From contig CANESI010000028.1 of the NCBI GenBank assembly GCA_947441065.1, positions 1-37,504 of the forward strand: a stretch of 37,504 nucleotides of DNA, given 5' to 3'. Below are positions 16,659 through 25,530 of this stretch, one piece after another. The DNA is from Caulobacteraceae bacterium (GTDB taxonomy: Bacteria; Pseudomonadota; Alphaproteobacteria; Caulobacterales; Caulobacteraceae). Under the pieces are notes generated by a model that saw nothing but the letters and a program-made list of their open reading frames with translations, was not told the origin of the DNA and ran no database searches. The translations under genes and the position numbers were made by a program. Within the stretch, counting starts at the first letter, position 1. Every line of letters begins with the position of its first letter.

Positions 16659-17099
16659 ATGCGATTGAGCACTAAAGGCCGTTATGCCGTCATGGCTATG
16701 ACCGATCTCGCCAAGCAGAGCGGAACCAAGGCTGTTTCGTTGGCCGATATCGCCTCGCGTCAGGAAATTTCCCTGTCCTATCTGGAGCAACTGTTTGCGC
16801 GTCTGCGGCGCGGCGGTCTGGTCAAGAGTGTGCGTGGGCCCGGCGGCGGCTATCGGTTGGCACGCCATGCCAACGAAACCTCGGTGGCTGAAATTGTTTT
16901 GGCCGTAGATGAGCCCCTGCGCGCGACCCGCTGCGCTGGCCAAGGCTCCCCTAAGGGCTGCATGATGGGCGGCGAGCGCTGCGTGACCCATGCCCTTTGG
17001 GATGAGATGGGCCGCCATATCCATTCCTATCTCGCCAGCGTGACCCTCGATGATGTGATCTCCGGCAAGCTTAGCCAGGACTCGGCGCAGGCGGCCTGA
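16659..17099 (+). CDS. iscR: IscR-type Rrf2 family transcriptional regulator
   Basis: This is an Fe-S-sensing repressor/activator. The 146 residues begin MRLSTKGRYAVMAMTDLAKQ, the standard IscR N-terminus. The winged helix contains SLADIASRQEISLSYLEQLF and a wing VRGPGGGYRLAR. Cluster ligands are present: Cys92, Cys101 and Cys108, with His111 as the probable fourth ligand. This favours a [2Fe-2S]-binding IscR rather than RirA or NsrR. It heads the suf operon and is followed within 6 bases by a cysteine desulfurase gene, so it most likely controls the operon it belongs to. Confidence 0.94.
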   Translation: MRLSTKGRYAVMAMTDLAKQSGTKAVSLADIASRQEISLSYLEQLFARLRRGGLVKSVRGPGGGYRLARHANETSVAEIVLAVDEPLRATRCAGQGSPKGCMMGGERCVTHALWDEMGRHIHSYLASVTLDDVISGKLSQDSAQAA

Positions 17100-17105
17100 T
17101 TAGTC

Positions 17106-18257
17106 TTGACCGTTTCGAGCACATATCTGGATTATAACGCCACGGCCCCGGTTCGGCCGCAGGTGAAGGCTGCCATGATGGCGGCCCTTAACCTGGTGGG
17201 TAATCCGTCCTCGATCCATGCCGGTGGCCGCGCAGCCCGGGCCGTGATTGAGGCCGCGCGCGAGGCGGTGGCGGCGCTGATCATGGTGCCCGCCCAGACC
17301 ATCATCTTCACCAGCGGCGGGACAGAGGCCAATGGCCTTGCCATTGAAAGCGCTGTCGCGGCGGGCAGTCGGCGCCTGATCATTGGCGCCACGGAACATG
17401 ATTGCGTGCTGGAAACGGCGCTCGCCAGTGGCGCAGCGGTCGAGATCTGGCCCGTTGACGCCAACGGTGTTGCCGATTTGGCTTGGCTGGAGGAGCGACT
17501 GGCCCGTTGGGACCGTGCTGATGGCCGCCCGTTTGCGGCCCTGATGCTCGCCAACAATGAAACCGGCGTGATCCAGCCTACGGGCGAGGCAGCTGATCTT
17601 TTGCGGACCCATGAGGGTTGGCTCCATGTCGACGCGGTACAGGCCGCCGGTAAGATTATTGTCGATGGACGCGGCTGCGGTGCCGACACCCTGGCGCTTT
17701 CCGCGCACAAACTGGGTGGTCCTCAGGGCACGGGAGCCCTGACCTTTGGCCCTCGCGCAGTGCTGTCGCGCCGTTTGCATGGCGGCGGGCAGGAGCGCGG
17801 ACGCCGGGCTGGCACCGAAAACCTGCCGGGCATTGCAGGCTTTGGCGCGGCTGCTGCAGCGGCCATGACGGATATGGCCCAGATCAAGATGCAGGCGGCT
17901 TGGCGTGATGAGGCGGCGGCATATCTTAAGACCCAAGCGGGAATTCAGGTTGTTGGCGAGGGCGCGACGCGTCTGCCCAACACGCTTTGCTTGGCCAAGG
18001 CAGGCTTTAGCGCGGACCTTCAGGTGATGGCGCTGGATCTGGCGGGGATCATGGTCTCCACCGGCGCGGCCTGTTCATCGGGCAAGGTGCGGCCAAGTCC
18101 GGTCTTGACCGCTATGGGACTAGAACCCCTCGCCGGATCGGCCCTTCGGGTCAGCGGCGGCTGGGATACGACACAATTGGATTGGACAAGATTTGCGCAG
18201 GTTTGGCTTGAGGCCAACCAGCGTCATCAGTCCCGTAGACCCGCCTCGGCGGCTTAA
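17106..18257 (+). CDS. Class V cysteine desulfurase, IscS/NifS-like
   Basis: This PLP enzyme removes sulfur from cysteine for Fe-S assembly. It has 383 residues from a TTG at 17106, 6 bases after isc[13 protein letters not shown] shows the N-terminus is complete. PLP-site motifs are [44 protein letters not shown] and SAHKLGG (Lys202). The catalytic Cys323 lies in [14 protein letters not shown], the long-loop arrangement of group I enzymes. It differs in type from SufS encoded further down the same operon, so the operon has two desulfurases. Calling it iscS would be plausible, but there is no iscU beside it. Confidence 0.92.
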   Translation: MTVSSTYLDYNATAPVRPQVKAAMMAALNLVGNPSSIHAGGRAARAVIEAAREAVAALIMVPAQTIIFTSGGTEANGLAIESAVAAGSRRLIIGATEHDCVLETALASGAAVEIWPVDANGVADLAWLEERLARWDRADGRPFAALMLANNETGVIQPTGEAADLLRTHEGWLHVDAVQAAGKIIVDGRGCGADTLALSAHKLGGPQGTGALTFGPRAVLSRRLHGGGQERGRRAGTENLPGIAGFGAAAAAAMTDMAQIKMQAAWRDEAAAYLKTQAGIQVVGEGATRLPNTLCLAKAGFSADLQVMALDLAGIMVSTGAACSSGKVRPSPVLTAMGLEPLAGSALRVSGGWDTTQLDWTRFAQVWLEANQRHQSRRPASAA

Positions 18258-18277
18258 GGGACAGGAGCGTAAAGACT

Positions 18278-19744
18278 ATGGCTGCGGTCAAAAAGACCAT
18301 CGATCAGGTTGAGCAACTCGAGACGTACGAGCATGGCTTTGTCACGGATATTGCTCAAGATTTTGCACCGCGCGGCCTGAGCGAAGATATTGTGCGGTTC
18401 ATTTCGGCTAAGAAGGAAGAGCCGGAATGGATGCTGCAATGGCGGCTAGAGGCCTATGCCCGCTGGCTGCAGATGGAAGAGCCGGACTGGGCCAAGGTTG
18501 AGTATGCCAAGGTCGATTATCAGAACCTCTATTACTATGCCGCGCCGAGCCAAAAGGCGGGGCCGATGAGCCTTGATGAGGTCGATCCCGAACTGCTCAA
18601 GACCTATGCCAAGCTGGGCATTCCCCTTCGCGAGCAAGAGGTGCTGGCCGGGGTGCAGGGCGCGCCGCGCTATGCGGTTGATGCGGTGTTCGACAGTGTC
18701 TCGGTCGTCACCACCTTCAAGAAAGAATTGGCGCAGGTCGGCGTGATCTTCTGTTCGTTCAGCGAGGCGGTTCGCGAGCATCCCGAACTGGTGAAGCGCT
18801 ATTTGGGATCGGTCGTTCCGACGACGGATAACTATTTTGCCTGCTTGAACTGCGCGGTCTTTTCGGATGGATCGTTCGTCTATATTCCGCCGGGCGTGCG
18901 CTGTCCGATGGAGCTATCGACCTATTTCCGCATCAATGCCCAAGAAACCGGGCAGTTTGAGCGCACCTTGATCATTGCCGACAAGGGCGCTTACGTCTCC
19001 TATCTGGAGGGCTGCACGGCACCACAGCGCGACGAGAACCAGCTTCACGCCGCTGTTGTCGAGTTGGTGGCGCTCGATGATGCCGAGATCAAATATTCCA
19101 CCGTTCAGAACTGGTATCCGGGCGACGCTGAGGGCAAGGGCGGCATCTATAATTTCGTCACCAAGCGGGCCGATTGCCGTGGTGTGCGCTCTAAGGTGTC
19201 GTGGACCCAGGTTGAGACGGGTTCTGCCGTGACCTGGAAATATCCCTCCTGCATCCTGCGCGGTGATGAGAGCGTCGGTGAGTTCTATTCGATCGCCATC
19301 ACCAATGGTCGCCAGCAGGCCGATACCGGAACCAAGATGATCCATCTTGGTAAGAACACGCGCTCACGCATTATTTCTAAAGGCATTTCTGCAGGAAATT
19401 CTTCGAACACCTATCGCGGTTTGGTCTCTGCCCATGCCAAGGCGACGCGCGCGCGCAACTTTACTCAGTGCGATAGTTTGCTGATCGGCAAGACCTGCGC
19501 GGCCCATACGGTCCCCTATGTCGAGGCGCGCAACGCCTCTGCCAAGTTCGAGCACGAGGCCACGACGACACGGCTGTCCGATGACCAACTGTTCTATGTC
19601 ATGCAGCGCGGCCTTTCGCGCGAAGAGGCTGTGCAGTTGCTGGTCAACGGCTTTGTCCGTGAAGTTCTCCAAGAGCTCCCCATGGAATTTGCCGTTGAGG
19701 CGCAAAAGCTCGTAGCGATTAGTTTGGAAGGTTCGGTGGGCTGA
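18278..19744 (+). CDS. sufB: Fe-S cluster assembly scaffold SufB
   Basis: SufB is the scaffold of the SufBCD complex on which clusters are built. The 488-residue protein starts at an ATG with AGGAG about 11 bases upstream. [14 protein letters not shown] contains Cys246, the probable sulfur acceptor from SufS/Suf[14 protein letters not shown] (Cys407) and [10 protein letters not shown] match the cluster-forming face with SufD. The N-terminal helical part (about 1-130) is normal. It is followed by sufC after 73 bases, the largest gap inside the operon. No inteins, which interrupt some SufB proteins, are present. Confidence 0.97.
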   Translation: MAAVKKTIDQVEQLETYEHGFVTDIAQDFAPRGLSEDIVRFISAKKEEPEWMLQWRLEAYARWLQMEEPDWAKVEYAKVDYQNLYYYAAPSQKAGPMSLDEVDPELLKTYAKLGIPLREQEVLAGVQGAPRYAVDAVFDSVSVVTTFKKELAQVGVIFCSFSEAVREHPELVKRYLGSVVPTTDNYFACLNCAVFSDGSFVYIPPGVRCPMELSTYFRINAQETGQFERTLIIADKGAYVSYLEGCTAPQRDENQLHAAVVELVALDDAEIKYSTVQNWYPGDAEGKGGIYNFVTKRADCRGVRSKVSWTQVETGSAVTWKYPSCILRGDESVGEFYSIAITNGRQQADTGTKMIHLGKNTRSRIISKGISAGNSSNTYRGLVSAHAKATRARNFTQCDSLLIGKTCAAHTVPYVEARNASAKFEHEATTTRLSDDQLFYVMQRGLSREEAVQLLVNGFVREVLQELPMEFAVEAQKLVAISLEGSVG

Positions 19745-19817
19745 TCGGCCTATTGTCCACCTCGTCTGTACCCAACCCATCCTGCGTCGCACAGATGGGC
19801 GTTTGAGAGAAATTCCT

Positions 19818-20567
19818 ATGTTGTCAGTCTCTAACCTGCATGTCGAAGTTGGTGGCACACCGATCCTAAAGGGCCTGTCCTTGGAGGTTCCAGCGGGCGA
19901 GGTCCATGCGATCATGGGCCCCAATGGCGCGGGAAAATCGACCCTGTCCTATACGCTGGCCGGGCGTGAGGGCTATGAGGTCACGCAAGGTGCCGCCAGC
20001 CTGAATGGCGAGGACCTGTTCGCGCTGGAGGCCAATGAGCGGGCGGCCAAGGGGCTGTTCCTGTCGTTCCAATATCCGTTGGAAATTCCAGGCGTGCCCA
20101 GCCTGACCTTCATCCGTACCGCGCTCAATGCCCAGCGTAAGGCGCGCGGTGAAGACGAAATCGGCGCGCCTGCCTTTCTAAAGCTCGCCCGTGAGAAGGC
20201 TGCCAGCCTGAAGATCGACTTCGACATGCTCAAGCGGCCGCTCAATGTTGGCTTCTCAGGTGGTGAGAAGAAACGGATGGAAATCTATCAAATGGCGATG
20301 CTTTCGCCGATATTTCTTATCCTGGATGAAACCGATTCCGGGCTCGATATTGACGCTCTGAGGATCGTGTCCGAGGGGGTCAACGCCTTGCGCTCGCCCG
20401 AGCGGGGCATGTTGGTCATCACCCACTATCAGCGCCTGCTCGACTATATCAAGCCGGACCGGGTCCATGTTCTGGCTGGGGGCAAGATCGTGGCTTCGGG
20501 CGGTCCCGAGTTGGCCTTGGAACTGGAAGAGACCGGCTATGACCGGTTCTCGCAGGTCGCAGCATGA
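19818..20567 (+). CDS. sufC: Fe-S assembly ATPase SufC
   Basis: SufC is the ABC-type ATPase that drives shape change in SufB-SufD. From the ATG at 19818 it has 249 residues; a TTG at 19803 would add five, but GAGAGA suits 19818 better. The Walker A is GPNGAGKST (Lys40), the signature FSGGEKKRMEI, the Walker B LILDETDSGLDID and the switch histidine is in VITHYQRLLDYI. FSGGEKKR with Lys-Lys is typical of SufC rather than of transporters. Its stop overlaps the sufD start as ATGA, so translation is coupled. Confidence 0.97.
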   Translation: MLSVSNLHVEVGGTPILKGLSLEVPAGEVHAIMGPNGAGKSTLSYTLAGREGYEVTQGAASLNGEDLFALEANERAAKGLFLSFQYPLEIPGVPSLTFIRTALNAQRKARGEDEIGAPAFLKLAREKAASLKIDFDMLKRPLNVGFSGGEKKRMEIYQMAMLSPIFLILDETDSGLDIDALRIVSEGVNALRSPERGMLVITHYQRLLDYIKPDRVHVLAGGKIVASGGPELALELEETGYDRFSQVAA

Positions 20568-21604
20568 GCCTAGCGCTCGCCCTTCAAAGCGGGGATGTCA
20601 CGTCCCTGCCCAGTCGCCGCGACGAGGCTTGGCGCTATACGGACCTGCGCGCGGCTTTACGGGCCATTCCGGAGGCGTCGCCCAAGGATGAGGCCTCAAT
20701 AACGGCTGGACCGTTCGCGGCCATTGCCGAGGCTGAGGCGCTGGTGATCGTCAACGGCTTTGGACCTGATCGGCTCACTGTTGCGCCCGGCGAGCATCGG
20801 ACGGTGAGCTTGCGCTTTATCGCCAGCCCAGCGGCCCGTGCCCATCATGCGGCGTTGGCCATTGAGGTGGCCGACGGCGGTTTTCTTACGCTGCTGGAGA
20901 GCCATGAAGGTCTTGGATCGGACTATGTCAGCGATCTGGCCATCAGTCTTCAAATCGGCTCTGGCGCAACCGTCGAGCGGGTCGCGATTTTGAACGACAG
21001 CGCAGAGGCCATCAGCGTTGTGACCGCAACCGTTGATCTGGGTGCCAATGCCACCCTCAACCAGACCGTCCTGACAACTGGGGCCAAGCGTCAGCGCTTT
21101 GAGACCCATGTCAGCCATCCGGGGCAGGGCGCATCGGTGCGACTCGACGGCGTCTATCTGCTCGGTGACGCGCGCCACAGTGACCAAACGACAGTTGTGA
21201 CGCACAACGGCGAGGGCGGGACGACCAATCAACTGACCAAGGGTGCCGTGCGCGACAGTGCTCGGGCCGTTTTCCAAGGTAAGATTACGGTCGAGCGCGG
21301 TGCCGATCAGACCGATGCGCGCATGGGCCACCATGCCCTGATCCTATCGGAGCGAGCGGAGATCGACGCCAAGCCTGAGCTGGAAATCTATGCTGATGAC
21401 GTCTCCTGCGCCCACGGCAATACGGTCGGGGCGCTGGACGAAGAGGCCCTGTTCTATATCCGCTCGCGGGGGGTGCCTCTTGAAGAGGCGCGCGCTCTGC
21501 TGATCAGTGCCTTTGTCGGTGAGGTCACGGACCGGATCAGCCATGAGGGCGCGCGGCAAGTGGCGCAAGATTGGCTCTTGGCTTCAGGTATGGGGGCGTC
21601 CTGA
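20564..21604 (+). CDS. sufD: Fe-S assembly protein SufD
   Basis: SufD pairs with SufB and is needed for iron entry into the complex. The 346-residue protein has a variable N-terminus, a long beta-helix core (about 70-270) and the conserved segment DDVSCAHGNTVG, whose His284 corresponds to the essential SufD histidine. ALFYIRSRGVPLEEARALL follows, shared with SufB. It is shorter than E. coli SufD, mostly at the N-terminus. The start overlaps sufC and the stop overlaps sufS (TGATG). Confidence 0.95.
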   Translation: MSLALALQSGDVTSLPSRRDEAWRYTDLRAALRAIPEASPKDEASITAGPFAAIAEAEALVIVNGFGPDRLTVAPGEHRTVSLRFIASPAARAHHAALAIEVADGGFLTLLESHEGLGSDYVSDLAISLQIGSGATVERVAILNDSAEAISVVTATVDLGANATLNQTVLTTGAKRQRFETHVSHPGQGASVRLDGVYLLGDARHSDQTTVVTHNGEGGTTNQLTKGAVRDSARAVFQGKITVERGADQTDARMGHHALILSERAEIDAKPELEIYADDVSCAHGNTVGALDEEALFYIRSRGVPLEEARALLISAFVGEVTDRISHEGARQVAQDWLLASGMGAS

Positions 21605-22821
21605 TGGGTTTTGACGTCGCCAAGGTCCGTGAAGAGTTTCCCATTCTGTCGCGCCAGGTCCACGGCAAGCCGCTGGTCTATCTGGACAGTGCGGCCTCGT
21701 GCCAAAAGCCGTGGACGGTGATTGAGGCGATGAGCCGGGTGATGGAATCGTCCTATTCCAACGTCCACCGCGGCCTGCACAGCCTCGCCAACGAAACTAC
21801 CGAGGCCTATGAAGCTGCGCGCCGCAGTGTGGCCAAGCTGATCCATGCTGGGTCCGTCGATGAGATCGTCTTCACCAAGGGCGCGACTGATGCGATCAAT
21901 CTGGTCGCGGCCTCGTTCGGTCAGAGGCTGGTTGAAGGCGACGAGATCATTCTGTCGGTGATGGAACATCACGCCAATATCGTGCCTTGGCATTTCCTGC
22001 GTCAGGCCAAGGGCGTGGTTTTGAAGTTCGTTCCGGTGTCGGACGAGGGTGAGTTGGATATGGACGCCTATCGCGCCCTGTTCAGCCCCCGGACCCGGCT
22101 CGTTTCCCTTAGCCACATGTCCAACGTGCTGGGCACCGTCAATCCCGCCGCAGAGATCGTGGCGATCGCCCATGCCCACAGCGTGCCCGTGCTTCTCGAT
22201 GGCTGTCAGTCTATCGTTCACGAGATCGTCGATGTTCAGGCGCTCGATGTCGATTTCTACGTCTTTTCGGGTCACAAGCTCTATGGCCCGACGGGGATTG
22301 GCGTTCTCTATGGCAAGGCTGAAATGCTGGCCACCATGCCGCCCTATCAAGGTGGCGGCGAGATGATCGCCTCTGTGGCGCTGGACACCATCACCTATGC
22401 CGACCCGCCGCACCGGTTTGAGGCCGGGACACCGGCCATTATCGAGACCATCGGTCTTGGTGCGGCCGTCGACTGGTTGATGGCCCAAGATCGCGATGCC
22501 ATCGCCGCCCATGAGCACGCCCTCTATGAGCGGGCCTATGAGGCTGTGCGGGGCATTAATGGTCTTCGCGTGATCGGCACGGCACCGGGCAAGGGGGCTG
22601 TGCTCAGCTTTACCATCGACGGCGTTCACGCTCATGATCTGGCCCAGATTCTGGACCGTTACGGTGTGGCGGTGCGGGCCGGGACCCACTGTGCCGAGCC
22701 CCTCATGACCCGATTTGGCGTAACCTCGAGCGCGCGCGCCTCTTTTGGCCTATATAACACTGTCGAGGAGGTCGACCTGTTCGTCGATGCCTTGATCCGC
22801 GCCCAAACCTTTTTTGCTTAG
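21604..22821 (+). CDS. sufS: Cysteine desulfurase SufS
   Basis: This group II PLP desulfurase passes sulfur to the SufBCD complex. It has 405 residues from the ATG at 21604, which shares one base with the sufD stop. Motifs are YLDSAASCQKP, HRGLHSLANETT, FTKGATDAINLVA, EHHANIVPWH, SGHKLYGPTG (PLP Lys225) and RAGTHCAEPLM (Cys363). These lie one residue from E. coli SufS Lys226 and Cys364. The short catalytic loop needs a SufE or SufU partner; none is visible in the window. SCQ in place of the more usual SAQ after DSAA is a minor oddity. Confidence 0.96.
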   Translation: MGFDVAKVREEFPILSRQVHGKPLVYLDSAASCQKPWTVIEAMSRVMESSYSNVHRGLHSLANETTEAYEAARRSVAKLIHAGSVDEIVFTKGATDAINLVAASFGQRLVEGDEIILSVMEHHANIVPWHFLRQAKGVVLKFVPVSDEGELDMDAYRALFSPRTRLVSLSHMSNVLGTVNPAAEIVAIAHAHSVPVLLDGCQSIVHEIVDVQALDVDFYVFSGHKLYGPTGIGVLYGKAEMLATMPPYQGGGEMIASVALDTITYADPPHRFEAGTPAIIETIGLGAAVDWLMAQDRDAIAAHEHALYERAYEAVRGINGLRVIGTAPGKGAVLSFTIDGVHAHDLAQILDRYGVAVRAGTHCAEPLMTRFGVTSSARASFGLYNTVEEVDLFVDALIRAQTFFA

Positions 22822-22830
22822 GCCTGCGAC

Positions 22831-23208
22831 GTGACCCCTATGGACGATGCGACCGTGAACCCAACCCCCGAAAGCCCAGCCACCGCTCTGGGCCAAGATG
22901 AGCTTGACCGCATGACCGACCGCTTGGTCGAGCAGCTCAAGACCGTCTATGACCCTGAAATACCCGTCGATATCTATGAGCTCGGCCTGATCTATAAGGT
23001 CGACCTGTCTGACGATATGGATGTGGTGATCGACATGACCTTGACCGCGCCGGGCTGTCCGGTGGCCGGGGAAATGCCGGGCTGGGTGGAAGAGGCGATC
23101 CTTCAGGTCGGTGGCTTGAAGTCCTGTACTGTCAATCTGGTCTTTGATCCCCCGTGGGACCCCTCGCGGATGTCGGATGAGGCCAAGCTGCAATTGAACA
23201 TGTTCTGA
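22831..23208 (+). CDS. sufT: SufT/MIP18 family (DUF59) Fe-S assembly factor
   Basis: DUF59 proteins help Fe-S maturation. The 125-residue protein has an acidic, Pro-rich N-terminus (1-25) and a DUF59 domain (about 29-105) with VYDPEIPVDIYELGLIY and TLTAPGCPVAGEMP; the Cys in APGCPVA is the conserved one. The start could be the GTG at 22831 or the ATG at 22840; AGG at 22820 favours the GTG slightly. It lies between sufS and sufA with 9- and 2-base gaps, so cotranscription is nearly certain. Confidence 0.92.
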   Translation: MTPMDDATVNPTPESPATALGQDELDRMTDRLVEQLKTVYDPEIPVDIYELGLIYKVDLSDDMDVVIDMTLTAPGCPVAGEMPGWVEEAILQVGGLKSCTVNLVFDPPWDPSRMSDEAKLQLNMF

Positions 23209-23210
23209 TC

Positions 23211-23624
23211 ATGCAAACCGAACCCACCATCCCAGAACCCGTCATCACCCCAAGGCTCCGCCGGCCTCGGCCCAAGGTCGTCAGCCTGACCGACCGCGCC
23301 GCCGAGCGTGTGCGCGAGATCATGGACCGCGCCGAACAGCCCTATGCTGGCCTACGGGTCGGGGTAAAGAATGGCGGCTGTGCCGGTCAAGAATATATCC
23401 TCGAATATGCCGAGACCGCTGCCGCGCTGGACGAGGTGGTTGAGGATAAGGGGGTTCGGATCCTGATCGATCCCAAGGCCGTCCTGTTCCTGATCGGCTC
23501 AGAGATCGATTATGAGACCACGCGCCTGTCGTCCAAATTCGTGTTCCGCAACCCCAATGAGACGGATGCTTGCGGGTGCGGTGAGAGCGTGACCATCATT
23601 CCGGCCCTTCCCGACGCCGACTAG
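23211..23624 (+). CDS. sufA: A-type Fe-S carrier SufA (IscA/ErpA family)
   Basis: This protein binds and delivers Fe-S clusters or iron to target proteins. The 137 residues include a proline- and arginine-rich N-terminal extension (1-22) before the usual start VSLTDRAAERVREIM. The three ligands of the family are present: Cys57 in NGGCAGQEY, and Cys121 and Cys123 in ACGCGES. The order after sufT and the tight spacing place it as the last clear suf gene. Position points to SufA; sequence alone would also allow IscA or ErpA. Confidence 0.93.
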   Translation: MQTEPTIPEPVITPRLRRPRPKVVSLTDRAAERVREIMDRAEQPYAGLRVGVKNGGCAGQEYILEYAETAAALDEVVEDKGVRILIDPKAVLFLIGSEIDYETTRLSSKFVFRNPNETDACGCGESVTIIPALPDAD

Positions 23625-23636
23625 GACCCAAACCTG

Positions 23637-24065
23637 ATGGCCGTTGATCCTGGCTTTCTTGATCATGTGACCGACCTGCTGTCGGATCTTGGTCCGGTTC
23701 AGGTGAAGCGCATGTTTGGCGGAGTGGGGCTCTATCAAAGCGACCTGATGTTCGCTTTGATCTTTGGCGACAGTCTCTATCTGAAGGCGGACAAGCAGAC
23801 CGAGGCCCAGTTCGAGGCGGCAGGCTCTAGCCCCTTTACCTTCGAGATGAAGGATGGGCGCACCGGCATCTTGCACTATTGGCTTTTGCCGCAAGAGGCA
23901 GGCGATGACCGTGCGGCGGCTTGCCGATGGGCGCGTCTGGCCGTGGAGACGGCGATCAAGGCCCGCTCAAGGGGCAAGGTCGTCGGTAAGTCCGGCGCGA
24001 GATCTAAGGCCAAGGCCCGCAAGGAACCGGAACTTCTCATCGACGGGCCGTGGGACGATGATTGA
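23637..24065 (+). CDS. TfoX/Sxy N-terminal domain protein
   Basis: This 142-residue protein has a TfoX_N domain (about 8-105; PVQVKRMFGGVGLYQSDLMF is the family signature) and a Lys/Arg/Ala-rich tail (about 107-135). In gammaproteobacteria full-length TfoX/Sxy drives competence through CRP-S promoters. Stand-alone TfoX_N proteins in alphaproteobacteria have no settled role, so no competence function is claimed. It starts 12 bases after sufA and may be carried on the suf transcript. The basic tail could bind nucleic acid. Confidence 0.85.
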   Translation: MAVDPGFLDHVTDLLSDLGPVQVKRMFGGVGLYQSDLMFALIFGDSLYLKADKQTEAQFEAAGSSPFTFEMKDGRTGILHYWLLPQEAGDDRAAACRWARLAVETAIKARSRGKVVGKSGARSKAKARKEPELLIDGPWDDD

Positions 24066-24098
24066 CCGGTCCGCGCGGATTAGCGTACTGCGGCGGTC

Positions 24099-25094
24099 AT
24101 GACCTTCACGGTGATGATCTATTCGATGGGAGAGGTGATAGGCGATGGCCTGATCAAGCTGCCCTTTATCGCCGCCCTTCGCCGGGCCTATCCGCAGGCG
24201 CAGATTGTCTGGTGTGCGGCCAAGGGTGAGACGGTCTATTCAGGACCTCTGCGGGCTGTGGTCGAGGGCCTGATTGATGAGGTGCTGACCGAGGGTGTTC
24301 TGGGGGCTGGCCTGTTCGATCTGGTCCAGCCCAAGCCCTTTGGCGGACGCCGGTTTGATCTGGTCATTGATACGCAAGACAATCCGCGCCGTAGTTTGGT
24401 AGCGAAACGGGCTGCAGGTCGGTTCATCTCTGGCGCTGCAGATTTTCATCTCAGTGATGCTAAGCCGCCCACTGGAACGGTTCAGCCCGATGCGGTGATT
24501 GACCGTCTGACGCAGCTTCTAAGCTTAGCGACGGGACAGCCGACGCCGCTTGCGCCCATCAATCTTGCGGGTGCAAGGGCAGGGCAGGCGGCGCTTGCAC
24601 TCCTTCCCGATGGGCCTTGCTATATTGGCCTTGCGCCCGGTGCCGGTGGACAAGATAAGCGCTGGCCGTTGGAGCAGTATCTGGCCTTAGCGCGCACGCA
24701 GCTGGATCTAGGCCGGGTGCCTGTCTTCTTCTTCGGTCCCGATGAGCAGGCCGACCGCGCCGTGGCGCAGGCGGCTTTGCCTGAAGCCCTATTTCCTGAG
24801 GTGAATCGTCAGGATGACTTTGCCGACATTAAGGGCCCCTTGCTGGTCATTGCTCTGGCAGGCCGTCTGGCGGCGGCGGTGGCCAATGATGCGGGTCCCG
24901 GTCACATGTTTGCAGCGGGCGGGGCACCCTTGCTGAGCCTGCAAAAGCATCGTCGCAAGGCGGTGAAGTTTCGCCCCTCTGCCCAGCGGCTGTCAGTCTT
25001 GATTGCTGAGGACTATGGTCAGGACATGGCGGCCCTGCCTTTGGACGTCGTACAGACGGCGCTAGACGCCCTCTTGTCGGGAGACACCCTATGA
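24099..25094 (+). CDS. Glycosyltransferase family 9-like (heptosyltransferase fold) protein
   Basis: The 331-residue protein looks like an ADP-heptose:LPS heptosyltransferase relative: a GT-B fold with an N-terminal Rossmann-type half (GDGLIKLPFIAALRRAYP) and a C-terminal half with GLAPGAGGQDKRWPLEQYLA, a sugar-nucleotide site, and VANDAGPGHMFAAGGAPLL, the family's DxGxxH-like donor-binding motif. No membrane segment or signal is seen, so it should act at the cytoplasmic face on LPS or another surface glycan. The start has a poor ribosome binding site. Its stop overlaps the start of the DUF6165 gene (ATGA). Acceptor and sugar are unknown. Confidence 0.85.
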   Translation: MTFTVMIYSMGEVIGDGLIKLPFIAALRRAYPQAQIVWCAAKGETVYSGPLRAVVEGLIDEVLTEGVLGAGLFDLVQPKPFGGRRFDLVIDTQDNPRRSLVAKRAAGRFISGAADFHLSDAKPPTGTVQPDAVIDRLTQLLSLATGQPTPLAPINLAGARAGQAALALLPDGPCYIGLAPGAGGQDKRWPLEQYLALARTQLDLGRVPVFFFGPDEQADRAVAQAALPEALFPEVNRQDDFADIKGPLLVIALAGRLAAAVANDAGPGHMFAAGGAPLLSLQKHRRKAVKFRPSAQRLSVLIAEDYGQDMAALPLDVVQTALDALLSGDTL

Positions 25095-25483
25095 GCCTTT
25101 TGATCCCTGTCTCAGCGGGCGAATTGATCGATAAGATCACCATCCTGCGCGTCAAGGCCGAGCGGATTGGCGATCCTGCTAAGGAGGCTAATGTCCGTAA
25201 AGAGTTGGCCCTGCTGGAAATGGTCTGTGTACAGACGATAGGGGGTGTTCAGGGTCTCGATCCCCTGACCGCTGAGCTATTTTCGGTCAATGCGGCGCTC
25301 TGGGACATTGAAGACGGCAAGCGCGACTGCGAGCGACGGCAGGATTTCGGCCCGGCCTTCATTGCTCTGGCTCGGTCGGTCTATATCGAAAATGATCGCC
25401 GCGCGGCAATCAAGCGGCGGATAAATGACCTGACCGGCTCTGATATTGTTGAAGAAAAAAGCTATCAGCCCTATCAGGCCTAG
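25091..25483 (+). CDS. DUF6165 family protein
   Basis: The function is unknown. The 130-residue, mostly helical protein begins MSLLIPVSAGELIDKITILR, the family's hallmark, with a conserved SAGELxDKxTIL core and a later region ALWDIEDGKRDCERRQDFG. No signal, membrane segment or catalytic triad is visible. It overlaps the upstream GT9 gene by 4 bases, so the two are made together. From memory, such proteins often sit beside glycosyltransferase genes, which suggests a helper role in glycan assembly; this is inference. Confidence 0.82.
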   Translation: MSLLIPVSAGELIDKITILRVKAERIGDPAKEANVRKELALLEMVCVQTIGGVQGLDPLTAELFSVNAALWDIEDGKRDCERRQDFGPAFIALARSVYIENDRRAAIKRRINDLTGSDIVEEKSYQPYQA

Positions 25484-25489
25484 GCTATG

Positions 25490-25518
25490 CCGGAACCGGC
25501 TCGGTTGAGCGGTTCCGG
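25490..25518. terminator. Hairpin between convergent DUF6165 and crotonase genes
   Basis: CCGGAACCG (25490-25498) pairs perfectly with CGGTTCCGG (25510-25518) around an 11-base loop. It starts 7 bases after one stop codon and ends 12 bases before the other, so it suits a two-way terminator. There is no T-run on either side, so strength is uncertain. Confidence 0.5.
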
Positions 25519-25530
25519 TGCCATCAGGTC

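Noticed and set aside
21454-22689. Long open frame (411 codons) on the minus strand across sufS
   Set aside because: It is antisense to sufS, which has every catalytic motif. The frame stays open because of GC-rich codon bias, and its translation shows no known domain.
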